A stretch of DNA of 64,000 bases, from the NCBI RefSeq assembly GCF_000426505.1, contig NZ_AUFM01000011.1:1612001-1676000 (forward strand), in the 5' to 3' direction. The position numbers and the translations under genes are program-made. Origin of the DNA: Nisaea denitrificans DSM 18348 (lineage in GTDB: Bacteria; Pseudomonadota; Alphaproteobacteria; Thalassobaculales; Thalassobaculaceae). Shown in pieces: positions 10,857-18,454 of the stretch (the stretch's first letter is position 1; each line of letters opens with the position of its first letter). Under the pieces are notes generated by a model. The model saw only the letters and a program-made list of their open reading frames with translations, made no database searches and was not told the DNA's origin.

Positions 10857-11795
10857 CTATTTGGCTTTCAAGGCGCCTGCAATCTCATCGACATTCATCT
10901 GAAGGGCCTGAAGACCTGTACCGGCAAGATACCAGCTCCCCGCATTCACATAGACAATGTGCCCGGCCTTCCAGGCCTTCGTCTTGTGAATGATCTCGTT
11001 ATCCAGCATCGCCGCCGCCGACTGTCCCTCCTGGCCAATCGCCGCATCCCGGTCAACCACGAACAGCCAATCCGGATCCGTTTCGAGAAGGAACTCGAAC
11101 GAGATCGGCTGACCATGCACCCCAGTGCCCAGGCTCTCGACTGCCGGCTTGAAGCCATAGACGTCGTACAGAACCGAAAAGCGCGAGCCGCGTCCATGCG
11201 CGCTCATCTTGCCGCCGGTGGTGATCATCGCGAGCGCGGTTCCTGCCTCTCCGGCAAGCCCCTGCAATTCGACCGTGGACGTTTCGAGCCGGTCCACCAG
11301 AGCCTGCACCTCGACTTCCTTGCCAAAAACCTTTCCAAGCGTCAGGGCGTTCCGCTTGGCATCCTCGATATGGTTATCCCAACTGGCGGAGAGATCGATT
11401 GTCGGCGCAATTTTCGACAGATCGTCATAATTCCTGGAGGAACGCCCACCGACGATGACAAGGTCCGGCTCCGCGGCAACAACAGCTTCGTAGTCCGGCT
11501 CAAACAGGGAGCCAACATTCACGTAGCTGCCGGACGCATATTTGGAAAGATGCTCCGGCTTCGGCCCGCCGGGAACGCCCGTCACCTGGACGCCGATCGC
11601 GTCCAGCACATCCAATGCGCTCAGATTAAAGACCAGGACCTTTTCCGGGATCGCCGGAAGAGTTGTCGTGCCCTTTGCATGCTCGACGACCACCTCTTGG
11701 GCAAACGCGGCGGGAGCAAAGGCGACGGAAACCCCGAATGTCACAGCCAGGATGGTTGCGCAGGCGCGAGCACTGCGGCGCATAGTTGAGAACAA
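10857..11795 (-). CDS. Siderophore-binding periplasmic protein (FatB/YclQ-like)
   Basis: Periplasmic substrate-binding protein of the ferric-siderophore (FatB/YclQ/FepB) class, about 312 residues from the start proposed here. A signal peptide (RRSARACATILAVTFG then APAAFAQ) precedes a typical domain start, VVEHAKGTTTLPAIPEKVLVF. Family features include YEAVVAAEPDLVIVGGRSS and a C-terminal WYLAGTGLQALQMNVDEI. The frame is open to 11888, but AAGGAG at 11803-11808 sits seven bases before a TTG at 11795, which I take as the start; an ATG four codons later (11783) is the alternative. First gene of the importer operon. Confidence 0.9.
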   Translation of the reverse strand: MFSTMRRSARACATILAVTFGVSVAFAPAAFAQEVVVEHAKGTTTLPAIPEKVLVFNLSALDVLDAIGVQVTGVPGGPKPEHLSKYASGSYVNVGSLFEPDYEAVVAAEPDLVIVGGRSSRNYDDLSKIAPTIDLSASWDNHIEDAKRNALTLGKVFGKEVEVQALVDRLETSTVELQGLAGEAGTALAMITTGGKMSAHGRGSRFSVLYDVYGFKPAVESLGTGVHGQPISFEFLLETDPDWLFVVDRDAAIGQEGQSAAAMLDNEIIHKTKAWKAGHIVYVNAGSWYLAGTGLQALQMNVDEIAGALKAK

Positions 11796-11802
11796 GGAAT
11801 AT

Positions 11803-11808
11803 CTCCTT
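11803..11808 (-). promoter_or_regulatory. Ribosome binding site deciding a TTG start
   Basis: AAGGAG on the minus strand, with a seven-base spacer to TTG at 11795. No comparable site precedes the longer in-frame starts of the siderophore-binding protein, so this site argues for a short signal peptide n-region. Confidence 0.7.
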
Positions 11809-11900
11809 TGCGGCGGATCAATAGAGAGAACAGGAACTGCCACACCCGCCCCTGCAATTGGAAACCGGAGTGTTTTTGCCATGGCCAACCAAGCACGGCG

Positions 11901-11929
11901 TTCATATTCGGTATACCCACATTTATCAA
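11901..11929 (-). promoter_or_regulatory. Predicted sigma70-type promoter of the siderophore ABC operon
   Basis: On the minus strand TTGATA (11929-11924) is separated by exactly 17 bases from TATGAA (11906-11901). This is a good match to -35/-10 elements in the gap between the epimerase stop and the binding-protein start. It predicts a leader of roughly 100 bases. I see no convincing Fur, Irr or RirA box, so iron control is expected from the function but not shown. Confidence 0.5.
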
Positions 11930-11957
11930 AGGATGTACACGTTTCGGCACCCCCTTC

Positions 11958-12935
11958 TCAGACCGGGTCGGCCTCCTGTCGCGCCACCTTATCCGCCACC
12001 CATCTATAGGTTTGTTCCAGGCCCTCGCGCAGGGCCGCACTCGGTGCCCATCCCAGTTCCGCCCGGATCAGGCTGTTGTCGGAGTTCCGGCCGCGCACAC
12101 CGAGCGGACCCGGTACATGGCGTTTCGTCAGGGACTTTCCGGCAATCTCGCAGACCATGTCGACCAACCGATTGATGCTGACCATTTCGTCCGAGCCGAT
12201 ATTGACCGGACCCGCGAATCCGGACCGAGTCAGCCGCAGAACGCCATCCAGGCATTCGTCGATATAGAGAAAGGAGCGGGTCTGCTCACCGTCGCCCCAG
12301 ATTTCGATCTCGCCGCCATCCGGCGCCTCCGCCACTTTCCGGCAGATCGCCGCCGGCGCCTTCTCCCGACCATCGTTCCAGGATCCTTCCGGGCCGAAGA
12401 TGTTATGGAACCGGGCGATACGGCATTCGAGGCCATGATTGCGCTGGTAGGAGAGATAGAGACGCTCGCTGAAAAGCTTCTCCCAGCCATATTCGCTGTC
12501 CGGGTTGGCCGGATAGGCACTGTCTTCGCGACAGTTCGGAGTGTCCGGATCAAGCTGATTCTCTTGCGGATAAATGCAGGCCGAGGAGGAATAGAAGACC
12601 CGCTTGATGCCGTGCCTGTTGCAGATATCGACAATATTCAGATTGATCGCCGCGGAATTATGCATGACGTCGGCATCGTGATCGCCGGTGAAGATGTATC
12701 CGGCGCCACCCATATCCGCCGCGAGCTGATAGACCTCATCGAACTTCCGATCGATCACGGCCCGGACATTGCTCGGCTCGCGCAGGTCAGCAACTACGAA
12801 ATCGTCGGCCTCGGTTCTGGCATAACGCGGATGCTTCAGGTCGACGCCCCGGACCCAGCAACCCTCGACTTTGAGTCGGCGGACCAGATGGCTGCCTATA
12901 AAGCCGCCTGCCCCGAGCACGAGAACCTGTTTCAT
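11958..12935 (-). CDS. NAD-dependent sugar epimerase, GDP-mannose 3,5-epimerase-like
   Basis: An extended short-chain dehydrogenase/reductase of about 325 residues. The NAD loop is VLVLGAGGFIGSHLV at residues 4-18. The catalytic set is in FYSSSACIYPQ and YGWEKLFSE (YxxxK). Blocks such as CRIARFHNIFGP, GREKAPAAICRK, WGDGEQTRSFLYIDECL and GPLGVRGRNSDN closely match GDP-mannose 3,5-epimerases as I remember them, which convert GDP-D-mannose to GDP-L-galactose. The frame is open to 13130, but the ATG at 12935 is right at the Rossmann strand. It probably supplies a nucleotide sugar for surface polysaccharide. It stands alone between the ABC operon and the tRNA gene. Confidence 0.87.
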   Translation of the reverse strand: MKQVLVLGAGGFIGSHLVRRLKVEGCWVRGVDLKHPRYARTEADDFVVADLREPSNVRAVIDRKFDEVYQLAADMGGAGYIFTGDHDADVMHNSAAINLNIVDICNRHGIKRVFYSSSACIYPQENQLDPDTPNCREDSAYPANPDSEYGWEKLFSERLYLSYQRNHGLECRIARFHNIFGPEGSWNDGREKAPAAICRKVAEAPDGGEIEIWGDGEQTRSFLYIDECLDGVLRLTRSGFAGPVNIGSDEMVSINRLVDMVCEIAGKSLTKRHVPGPLGVRGRNSDNSLIRAELGWAPSAALREGLEQTYRWVADKVARQEADPV

Positions 12936-13192
12936 ACGGAGGTTTCCACTTTCATCGACTCCTGAAGCGCCAGGCGAGCTGCCAGGCGGAAGATTATCCA
13001 AAACGCAGAGTCTATGATGCAAAAATGTACAAATGATAACTGGCAGGGCAAAGCGTTGACGGCCCATTTCCGCTAGTTTCAAGCTGCCCCGGCAAGGCAT
13101 ATCGCCAACGGTGATTTTGGCACTTGCCATCCGCAGGCAAGCTCGCTAGTTTCCCGCCGCTACCGCGAGCGTATTTGATACGTCGGTCCCGT

Positions 13193-13266
13193 TGGGGGAT
13201 AGTTTAACGGTAGAACTACGGACTCTGACTCCGTCAGTCCTGGTTCGAATCCAGGTCCCCCAGCCA
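13193..13266 (+). tRNA. tRNA-Gln (anticodon CUG)
   Basis: A 74-base cloverleaf including encoded CCA. The acceptor stem is TGGGGGA pairing with TCCCCCA, then discriminator G and CCA. The anticodon stem ACGGA/TCCGT closes a seven-base loop CTCTGAC with anticodon CTG. The T arm is CCTGG-TTCGAAT-CCAGG. Its 3' end (from 13249) is the left half of the 24-bp island repeat, and the gene remains intact because the integrating element restores the 3' end. Confidence 0.95.
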
Positions 13267-13272
13267 ACTCCC
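13249..13272 (+). repeat. Left attachment-site repeat (attL) in tRNA-Gln 3' end
   Basis: 24 bases identical to 35702-35725, beginning ATCCAGGTCCCC and ending CCAACTCCC. It covers the T-arm 3' strand, the acceptor 3' strand, the CCA and six bases downstream, the usual target of tyrosine integrases. Confidence 0.92.
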
Positions 13273-13306
13273 GAAATCATTAGGTTTTCCGACCGCGCCA
13301 TCCGGC

Positions 13307-13328
13307 TGGTGGAGTAATTACTCCACCA
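13307..13328. promoter_or_regulatory. Perfect 22-bp palindrome upstream of the integrase
   Basis: Half-site TGGTGGAGTAA followed directly by its reverse complement TTACTCCACCA. A degenerate half-site, ACTCCAACCA, follows at 13333-13342. It lies between the tRNA 3' end and the integrase ribosome site, a position expected for an operator controlling the integrase or for an excisionase/arm site. As RNA it could also fold into a stem. Confidence 0.6.
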
Positions 13329-13354
13329 AGCTACTCCAACCATGGAGATGGCGC

Positions 13355-14875
13355 GTGATCAAAAGACAAGGCAGCATCTATCATTTCCGGCGGATGGTTC
13401 CCGAGCGCATACGTAGCGTTGTCGGTCGCCGTGAAATATGGTGTTCTCTGCGCACTGCGAACAGATCAGTTGCAAGAGCAAGGGCCGCGCGGCTTTACCT
13501 AATGACAGAAGACATCTTTGATCCGGACACATGCTTGGATCCGGCCCGCTGGGAGTTGGAGATTGCCAAACTGTCAGCAGAGGTCGCCAGCCTCGAACTC
13601 GAGAAGTTCAAACGAAAAACCGAGTTGGATGAAACGCGGCGCCTGATGCGAGAGGCCTATGAGGTCAAAGCCCAAGGCGAGCTACTGCAAGCAGCGACAG
13701 CGAAGCTACAATCTATCAAAGACGGAACCATAGAGCAGGGTGCAGCCTTAACAGAGGCAAGGAAGGCACGCGATGCAGTACTAGCGGCGCTCTCGAGCGC
13801 TGCTGCTGGAAAGGCCACCGCCGAAGCTCTGGCACCCTCTCCTCTATTCTCGGAACTTGTTGAGGATTATCTCGCCGATCGACAGCGGACACATGACGGT
13901 CATCGCGGCTATTCGCCAAAGACCGTGAAGCACACACGAGGGACCTTCGGCTTGTGGGCCGGATTGATCGGCAACGGACCCGTTCGTGAAATCAAAGGAG
14001 AAGATGCGGGCAGATTTAGAGAATTTCTTCTCCGATTGCCTGCGAGCCATGGGAAAAGCCGCTCCAATATCCTGGAGCCTTTAGAGGCCATTGATCGCGC
14101 CGATCAAGCTGATAGACCTGTCACGCGCCTAAGCATGAAGACCGCGAAGCGGCATTTTTCAGCTATGGCACAATACTGGAAATGGCTCGAGCCTCGTGGG
14201 CACGTCGACAAGAACATATTCGCTGGCTTCAACTTCCCGGGAACCAAGGGCGGCAAGAAGAAGCGCGACGACTGGTCCAGCGAGGATCTCAAGCTTTTCT
14301 TCGGATCCGAGTGGTATTTGGGGCGGGAGCCAAACTCGTCTGAACGTTGGTTCCCTCTGATTGGCCTGTACAGCGGGATGCGGCTCGAAGAAATTGCACG
14401 ACTACGGCCCAGCCACGACGTCGTTCAGGTCGCGGGAATTTGGTGCTTCAAGATCCAAGAACACCTTGAACCTGATCCATGGAGCCCAAAGAGCGAGGCC
14501 GGTGCGCGCATCGTACCAATTCACAGCCGCTTAATCGCTTTGGGCCTTGTTGATCTTGTCGAGCAGCGGAAAAATCTTCCGTACCTATGGCCCGATCTAA
14601 AGCCGCCCGGTTCAAACGAATCATTCAGCGAAGCATTTTCGCGAGAATTCAGCCGAAGAAAGAAAGCCATCGGCGTCGGTGAGAAGACTGTATTCCATTC
14701 CTTCCGGCACACCGCACGAACAGTCTTAGAGTCTTCCGATCTTCAGGAAAGATGGATTGACGCTGCCTTTGGGCATGAAAACGGCAGCCGCAGCGTCGGT
14801 GGGAAAGTCTACGCGAAGCGCGTGGATGTTGAACGGCTTCAAGAAGTCATTGAGGTGATTAAAGTCGACATATAG
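13355..14875 (+). CDS. int: Tyrosine-type site-specific integrase of the island
   Basis: A 506-residue tyrosine recombinase that should integrate and excise the island at tRNA-Gln. The N-terminus (YHFRRMVPERIR, REIWCSLRTANRSVARARAA) is the short strand-rich domain of one proteobacterial island integrase group. A coiled-coil-like charged region spans about 65-145, a SAM-like core-binding domain about 163-290, and the catalytic domain the rest. Catalytic residues are R343 (YSGMRLEEI), H448 and R451 (HSFRHT), H474 (FGHENGS) and nucleophile Y486 (KVYAK). The start is GTG at 13355, seven bases after GGAG. It is transcribed away from the tRNA. Confidence 0.95.
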   Translation: MIKRQGSIYHFRRMVPERIRSVVGRREIWCSLRTANRSVARARAARLYLMTEDIFDPDTCLDPARWELEIAKLSAEVASLELEKFKRKTELDETRRLMREAYEVKAQGELLQAATAKLQSIKDGTIEQGAALTEARKARDAVLAALSSAAAGKATAEALAPSPLFSELVEDYLADRQRTHDGHRGYSPKTVKHTRGTFGLWAGLIGNGPVREIKGEDAGRFREFLLRLPASHGKSRSNILEPLEAIDRADQADRPVTRLSMKTAKRHFSAMAQYWKWLEPRGHVDKNIFAGFNFPGTKGGKKKRDDWSSEDLKLFFGSEWYLGREPNSSERWFPLIGLYSGMRLEEIARLRPSHDVVQVAGIWCFKIQEHLEPDPWSPKSEAGARIVPIHSRLIALGLVDLVEQRKNLPYLWPDLKPPGSNESFSEAFSREFSRRKKAIGVGEKTVFHSFRHTARTVLESSDLQERWIDAAFGHENGSRSVGGKVYAKRVDVERLQEVIEVIKVDI

Positions 14876-14893
14876 TTATACAAAGGATTTCGC

Positions 14894-15178
14894 ATGATCC
14901 CCATCGTTACATGGACACCGACGGACGGGCGTAAATACATAAAGAAAGATGCAGATAGCGAAGATCAAGCAAGAATACTGGCAGCAGGACAGTTGGCTGT
15001 AGCAATACCACAAATAGACGACGCACTCTGGTCTGAGTTAATGGATATTGATGGGCGTCAATTTTACTATGTAATACGAATAGATGATTACGGCTTGTAC
15101 ATGCAATTTCGGGAGACTGCGGCAGGCCGTGAACTTCCCGAGATACCGGACATTATGAACACCGCGCATCGGATGTAG
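14894..15178 (+). CDS. Small hypothetical protein downstream of the integrase
   Basis: A 94-residue acidic soluble protein (MIPIVTWTPTDGRKYIKK...) with no motif I recognise. AAGGA lies six bases before the ATG, and the gene begins 18 bases after the integrase stop, so the two are probably cotranscribed. Its place suggests an excision or directionality role, but it lacks an obvious helix-turn-helix and is not basic as most excisionases are. Function unknown. Confidence 0.65.
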   Translation: MIPIVTWTPTDGRKYIKKDADSEDQARILAAGQLAVAIPQIDDALWSELMDIDGRQFYYVIRIDDYGLYMQFRETAAGRELPEIPDIMNTAHRM

Positions 15179-15234
15179 AAACTGCTACCACGGGATTGCC
15201 GAATCAACGACCTCTCGGTTGCCGTCCTTGATCT

Positions 15235-15269
15235 CCTGCTGCCGCCCGTCGTGTTCGAACGGCAGCAGG
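15235..15269. terminator. Inverted repeat between convergent genes, possible terminator
   Basis: A perfect 10-bp stem CCTGCTGCCG / CGGCAGCAGG with a 15-base loop, between the integrase transcript and the AIPR end of the defence operon. No T-run follows on either strand, so intrinsic termination is uncertain. Confidence 0.35.
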
Positions 15270-15415
15270 AAATGATAACCGAAGGTGATTAGAAAACTCG
15301 CAACTATTCAGTAAATTCTTCGGGCCATACAGTCAGATCATGCTGTCGCGCTTAAGATATTGTCATCGAAACCCAAGCGATATACCTCTTGGCTGACCCA
15401 TTGTTGGGGGATTTT

Positions 15416-17482
15416 TCAGTCAAGACTGATGCCCTCCGCTCGTGCTTTCTCAATGGTGTCCAGTAATATTACGCATTGTTTCTCGGATGGAATTTTCGTC
15501 GGCATCTGCATTGCGATATTCAAGATGCCGATCTCTTTCGGCGTAAGCAGACGCTTGGCAACAAGAGCCTCATGCACGGCGGTCCATCTAGCCGCCGGGA
15601 TGGCTAGAATGCGGGTCTGAGCTTCAATGCCGTTGTCAAGCTTCTGAGTGTTCCGTGCCGCCCGCTTTTCTGTCAGATGCTTTTCGCGTGACAATAGTTC
15701 GTCATCGAAATCGTCGGGTAACAAGGCGGCGAAACGATCCATCTGCTCTTGCATCCGTGTCCAGCAGGCATCTCGCTTTGCCCATTCCGAGATGTTCGAG
15801 ATACCTTGAGGCGGTCGAATCAGCTCTTCATTAACATTGAAGGTTATGGCGACGAGCGACTCTTCCAGCAGTCGACTTATTTCCTGCGCATTCCAGATCC
15901 GTAGGAAGTCGAGGCTCTTATCCTGCCGACGTACGAGTTCGCTGAGCACAGCCAATGTGTATGCGACTATGTTGGCGCGATAGCCGCCATTGTACCAGGG
16001 CTGAGCCGACACCAAGCGCTCGGTTGCCCGGAATATGATGGCGCGCGCTACTACGCGCTTGAAATAGGCCTCGTTGAAGTCGTCCGACGACTTCTCCCAT
16101 TCCTTGCCGATACGGGACGCATAGCGGGCGAAGTTCTTTTCGGCACCGAGGTTCACAAATCTCGGATGTTCATCCCAGACATTCTCAAATTTGGCGAGGT
16201 CCGTCTTGGTGAACATCTGCGGCTTGGGGTTTTCAGCCTTGAAGCGGCGCTGCTCGCCGGGGGTGAGCTTTGCCTGAGCGTCCGCATACTGGCCCCGGGC
16301 ACGTTCATAGAACCACTTTGTTTCCCGCTGCACTCCCTTTCCAGCCGGAGCCCATAGGCGCCGGGAGAATTCCTCCATGCGGATGTGGAAGGCATGGTTG
16401 GAAAAGAAATCGGCCGCCTGAATACGGTTCTGAGTGTTCGCGTATTCAGAAATGCGGGGAACGACCTTTTCGCTCTCCTCGCTGTCGATCACCGAAAGCT
16501 TCATCTGGACGAATATGCGCGTAAGGTCCGCCTTGTCCCGTCGCCGCGTATGGAAGAGCGAAGCCGTGGTCTGCCCGCCATTCACGATCTGAAGGTCCGT
16601 GATCCGGGTGATCTGGAGGCCGTCATCACCCTGCTGCATTTGGACGCTCTGCGCCGTCGCGGTGATGCCGTTGTTATAGGCGAAGAACATCCCCGGTTCA
16701 GTCAGGATTGTCGTCCGGATGCCCTTGTTCACTTTGCCTCTGGCCTGAAGAAATGTGCGAACGTTCTGTTCCAGCAGCCGCGCGCCGAATTTCTCGTATA
16801 GCTTCGAGAGAATGTCTCCGGGCATGACGACGAGGTAAGATTGATAGGTATCGGTTCCGAGGTGCGCTGGCAGGCAAGGTATGCCAGTGCCGAACATGGC
16901 CTCGAAGTCAAGGTCGAGAGCTTCCTTGTGACTGCGCGAGGAGCGCTGCCGGTGAAGGCGTGAAACATCCCAGATATGATAAGTCGTTGGGACACCGGCA
17001 ATCTCGGAATCGGGCATCGCCTGGATGCGATCGCTTAGCGTACGTTCAGACAAGAGGAATAGATTGAGGTGCCGTATCAGCGCCTTTCTGTCTGCGATCT
17101 GTTGCGCGAGACCGTATTCCGGCGATGTGACCTCAAGATCACTTGCAAGGTTCTTCCGTAGGCTGGCCTCAAAGAAATTCGCGACACGCCTGAAGGCTGC
17201 ATCCGCTTCCGTGCGAGTGAGCGAGGCGAGTTCGGTGCGGCTGTCAAAGTCCGCTACGAACAGGTCGAGACCACCTTCGTCGTTGAACCAGTACCCATCC
17301 ACGCGCAACCCACGTTGCGCACGGTAGTGAGCAAATTCGAAGCCTTCCGTGAATCCGGTCTCGATCAGCTCGCGTGAAACAGCATCCATGAACTCCGCGA
17401 GCAAGAAGCTGCCGTTCGCTTCGGCACCTGCAAGCAGATCCTGGCGGAAATCATGGAAGAACTCTTCGGCAGTCGTTTCCAA
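15416..17482 (-). CDS. AIPR family protein (abortive phage infection type)
   Basis: A 688-residue protein of the AIPR family, found in phage-defence loci and in MORC-type restriction systems. Family-like segments are GMFFAYNNGITATAQSV, ITDLQIVNGGQTTASLFHT, ISEYANTQNRIQAADFFSNH and ETKWFYERARGQY. The start is a TTG at 17482 directly after the TGA of the PD-(D/E)XK gene, with GGAG seven bases upstream. Last of six coupled minus-strand genes. Its biochemical role in such operons is not settled; an effector or nuclease-associated role is my inference. Confidence 0.88.
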   Translation of the reverse strand: METTAEEFFHDFRQDLLAGAEANGSFLLAEFMDAVSRELIETGFTEGFEFAHYRAQRGLRVDGYWFNDEGGLDLFVADFDSRTELASLTRTEADAAFRRVANFFEASLRKNLASDLEVTSPEYGLAQQIADRKALIRHLNLFLLSERTLSDRIQAMPDSEIAGVPTTYHIWDVSRLHRQRSSRSHKEALDLDFEAMFGTGIPCLPAHLGTDTYQSYLVVMPGDILSKLYEKFGARLLEQNVRTFLQARGKVNKGIRTTILTEPGMFFAYNNGITATAQSVQMQQGDDGLQITRITDLQIVNGGQTTASLFHTRRRDKADLTRIFVQMKLSVIDSEESEKVVPRISEYANTQNRIQAADFFSNHAFHIRMEEFSRRLWAPAGKGVQRETKWFYERARGQYADAQAKLTPGEQRRFKAENPKPQMFTKTDLAKFENVWDEHPRFVNLGAEKNFARYASRIGKEWEKSSDDFNEAYFKRVVARAIIFRATERLVSAQPWYNGGYRANIVAYTLAVLSELVRRQDKSLDFLRIWNAQEISRLLEESLVAITFNVNEELIRPPQGISNISEWAKRDACWTRMQEQMDRFAALLPDDFDDELLSREKHLTEKRAARNTQKLDNGIEAQTRILAIPAARWTAVHEALVAKRLLTPKEIGILNIAMQMPTKIPSEKQCVILLDTIEKARAEGISLD

Positions 17483-18454
17483 TCAGGGGCTCCGGAACAT
17501 ATCAGATTCATCACAGCAGAACGGCGTTATCGTCTCCAGCATGATATCGTAGGAAACCTTGGTGACGCCGGGCGGCAGCTCTGAGCGGATCAGGCGGGGA
17601 AAACCATCAATCACGCGGTATCCCTGAAGGCCGCCGACAATGAAGCGCGGAGCATCATATTCCGCTAGCGGCACGTACCCCATGCCCGCGAGTTTGGCGG
17701 CGAACTGCTCGATGGCATCGGCATCCGCAAGCTCACCGTCGATCAGCCCGACAATGTCGTTCAGCGACAATGCCTGGTCAGCATCGGGTTGACTGCTCAG
17801 GCGCTGTGTCAGCAGAAACAGCTCGTCAACGAGCGATTCCAACTGATCTTCGGACGAAATGCGGACAGTGTTGCGTTCGCGACCGGAAAGCGATTTCACC
17901 TCGATGGCCCGGTTTCCAAAAATAAAGTCCTGATGGGAATCGTCCGGTCCACACCACGCATCGACGGCGGTGATCTGCGGCAACGTATCTCTATAGAGAA
18001 GCCGCAGAACGTGCAGTTCGCCGAACAGACCGCGAACCTCTTCGGGCGAGAGCAAGCGGGCATTGCGTCCGGCAAGAAAAGCCTTCCAGCGCCGCAAGTG
18101 GGCAAGTGCGACAGCCAGTGCCGTCGCCGGGTCCGCGACATCCCGGAGGTTGCCGATGAGGGTTTCACACAGGCCAAGAAACAGGTCGCTGTCGATATGA
18201 CGAGCAAGCGTGAGAATGAACCGCTGCTGCCCGGCACGATCGCTGTTGCGGAGATCAACGTCGATACCATGCAGCGAAACCACATCACGGCGGAACTGTG
18301 CGGTGTGATCGCCATTCAACTCGATAATCAGCAGGGACTGTGCTCCGGCATCTCGTCCCCAGAAGATGGAAACACCCGTCGTTCCCGCGACGCGGAGAAC
18401 ACTGAGATCAGCCGTCGGTATCGGAATTGTGTCCCACGGTGCGGACCTACTCAT
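17483..18454 (-). CDS. PD-(D/E)XK motif protein (DUF4420-like)
   Basis: About 323 residues. The nuclease core is visible: E146 in LFGELHVLRLL, D176 in SHQDFIFG, and E185-x-K187 in RAIEVKSL, giving the E...D...ExK array of a PD-(D/E)XK nuclease. It fits the DUF4420 family repeatedly found beside Z1 and GHKL genes in MORC-type restriction systems. Two ATGs overlap the Z1 stop; I chose the one at 18454, nine bases after GAGG. The frame is open further upstream but there overlaps Z1 coding sequence. Probable role: DNA cleavage subunit. Confidence 0.88.
   Translation of the reverse strand: MSRSAPWDTIPIPTADLSVLRVAGTTGVSIFWGRDAGAQSLLIIELNGDHTAQFRRDVVSLHGIDVDLRNSDRAGQQRFILTLARHIDSDLFLGLCETLIGNLRDVADPATALAVALAHLRRWKAFLAGRNARLLSPEEVRGLFGELHVLRLLYRDTLPQITAVDAWCGPDDSHQDFIFGNRAIEVKSLSGRERNTVRISSEDQLESLVDELFLLTQRLSSQPDADQALSLNDIVGLIDGELADADAIEQFAAKLAGMGYVPLAEYDAPRFIVGGLQGYRVIDGFPRLIRSELPPGVTKVSYDIMLETITPFCCDESDMFRSP

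Noticed and set aside
13123-13160. TTGCCA...TAGTTT considered as the tRNA-Gln promoter
   Set aside because: The -10 match is only three of six, and other weak pairs occur nearby; not strong enough to list.
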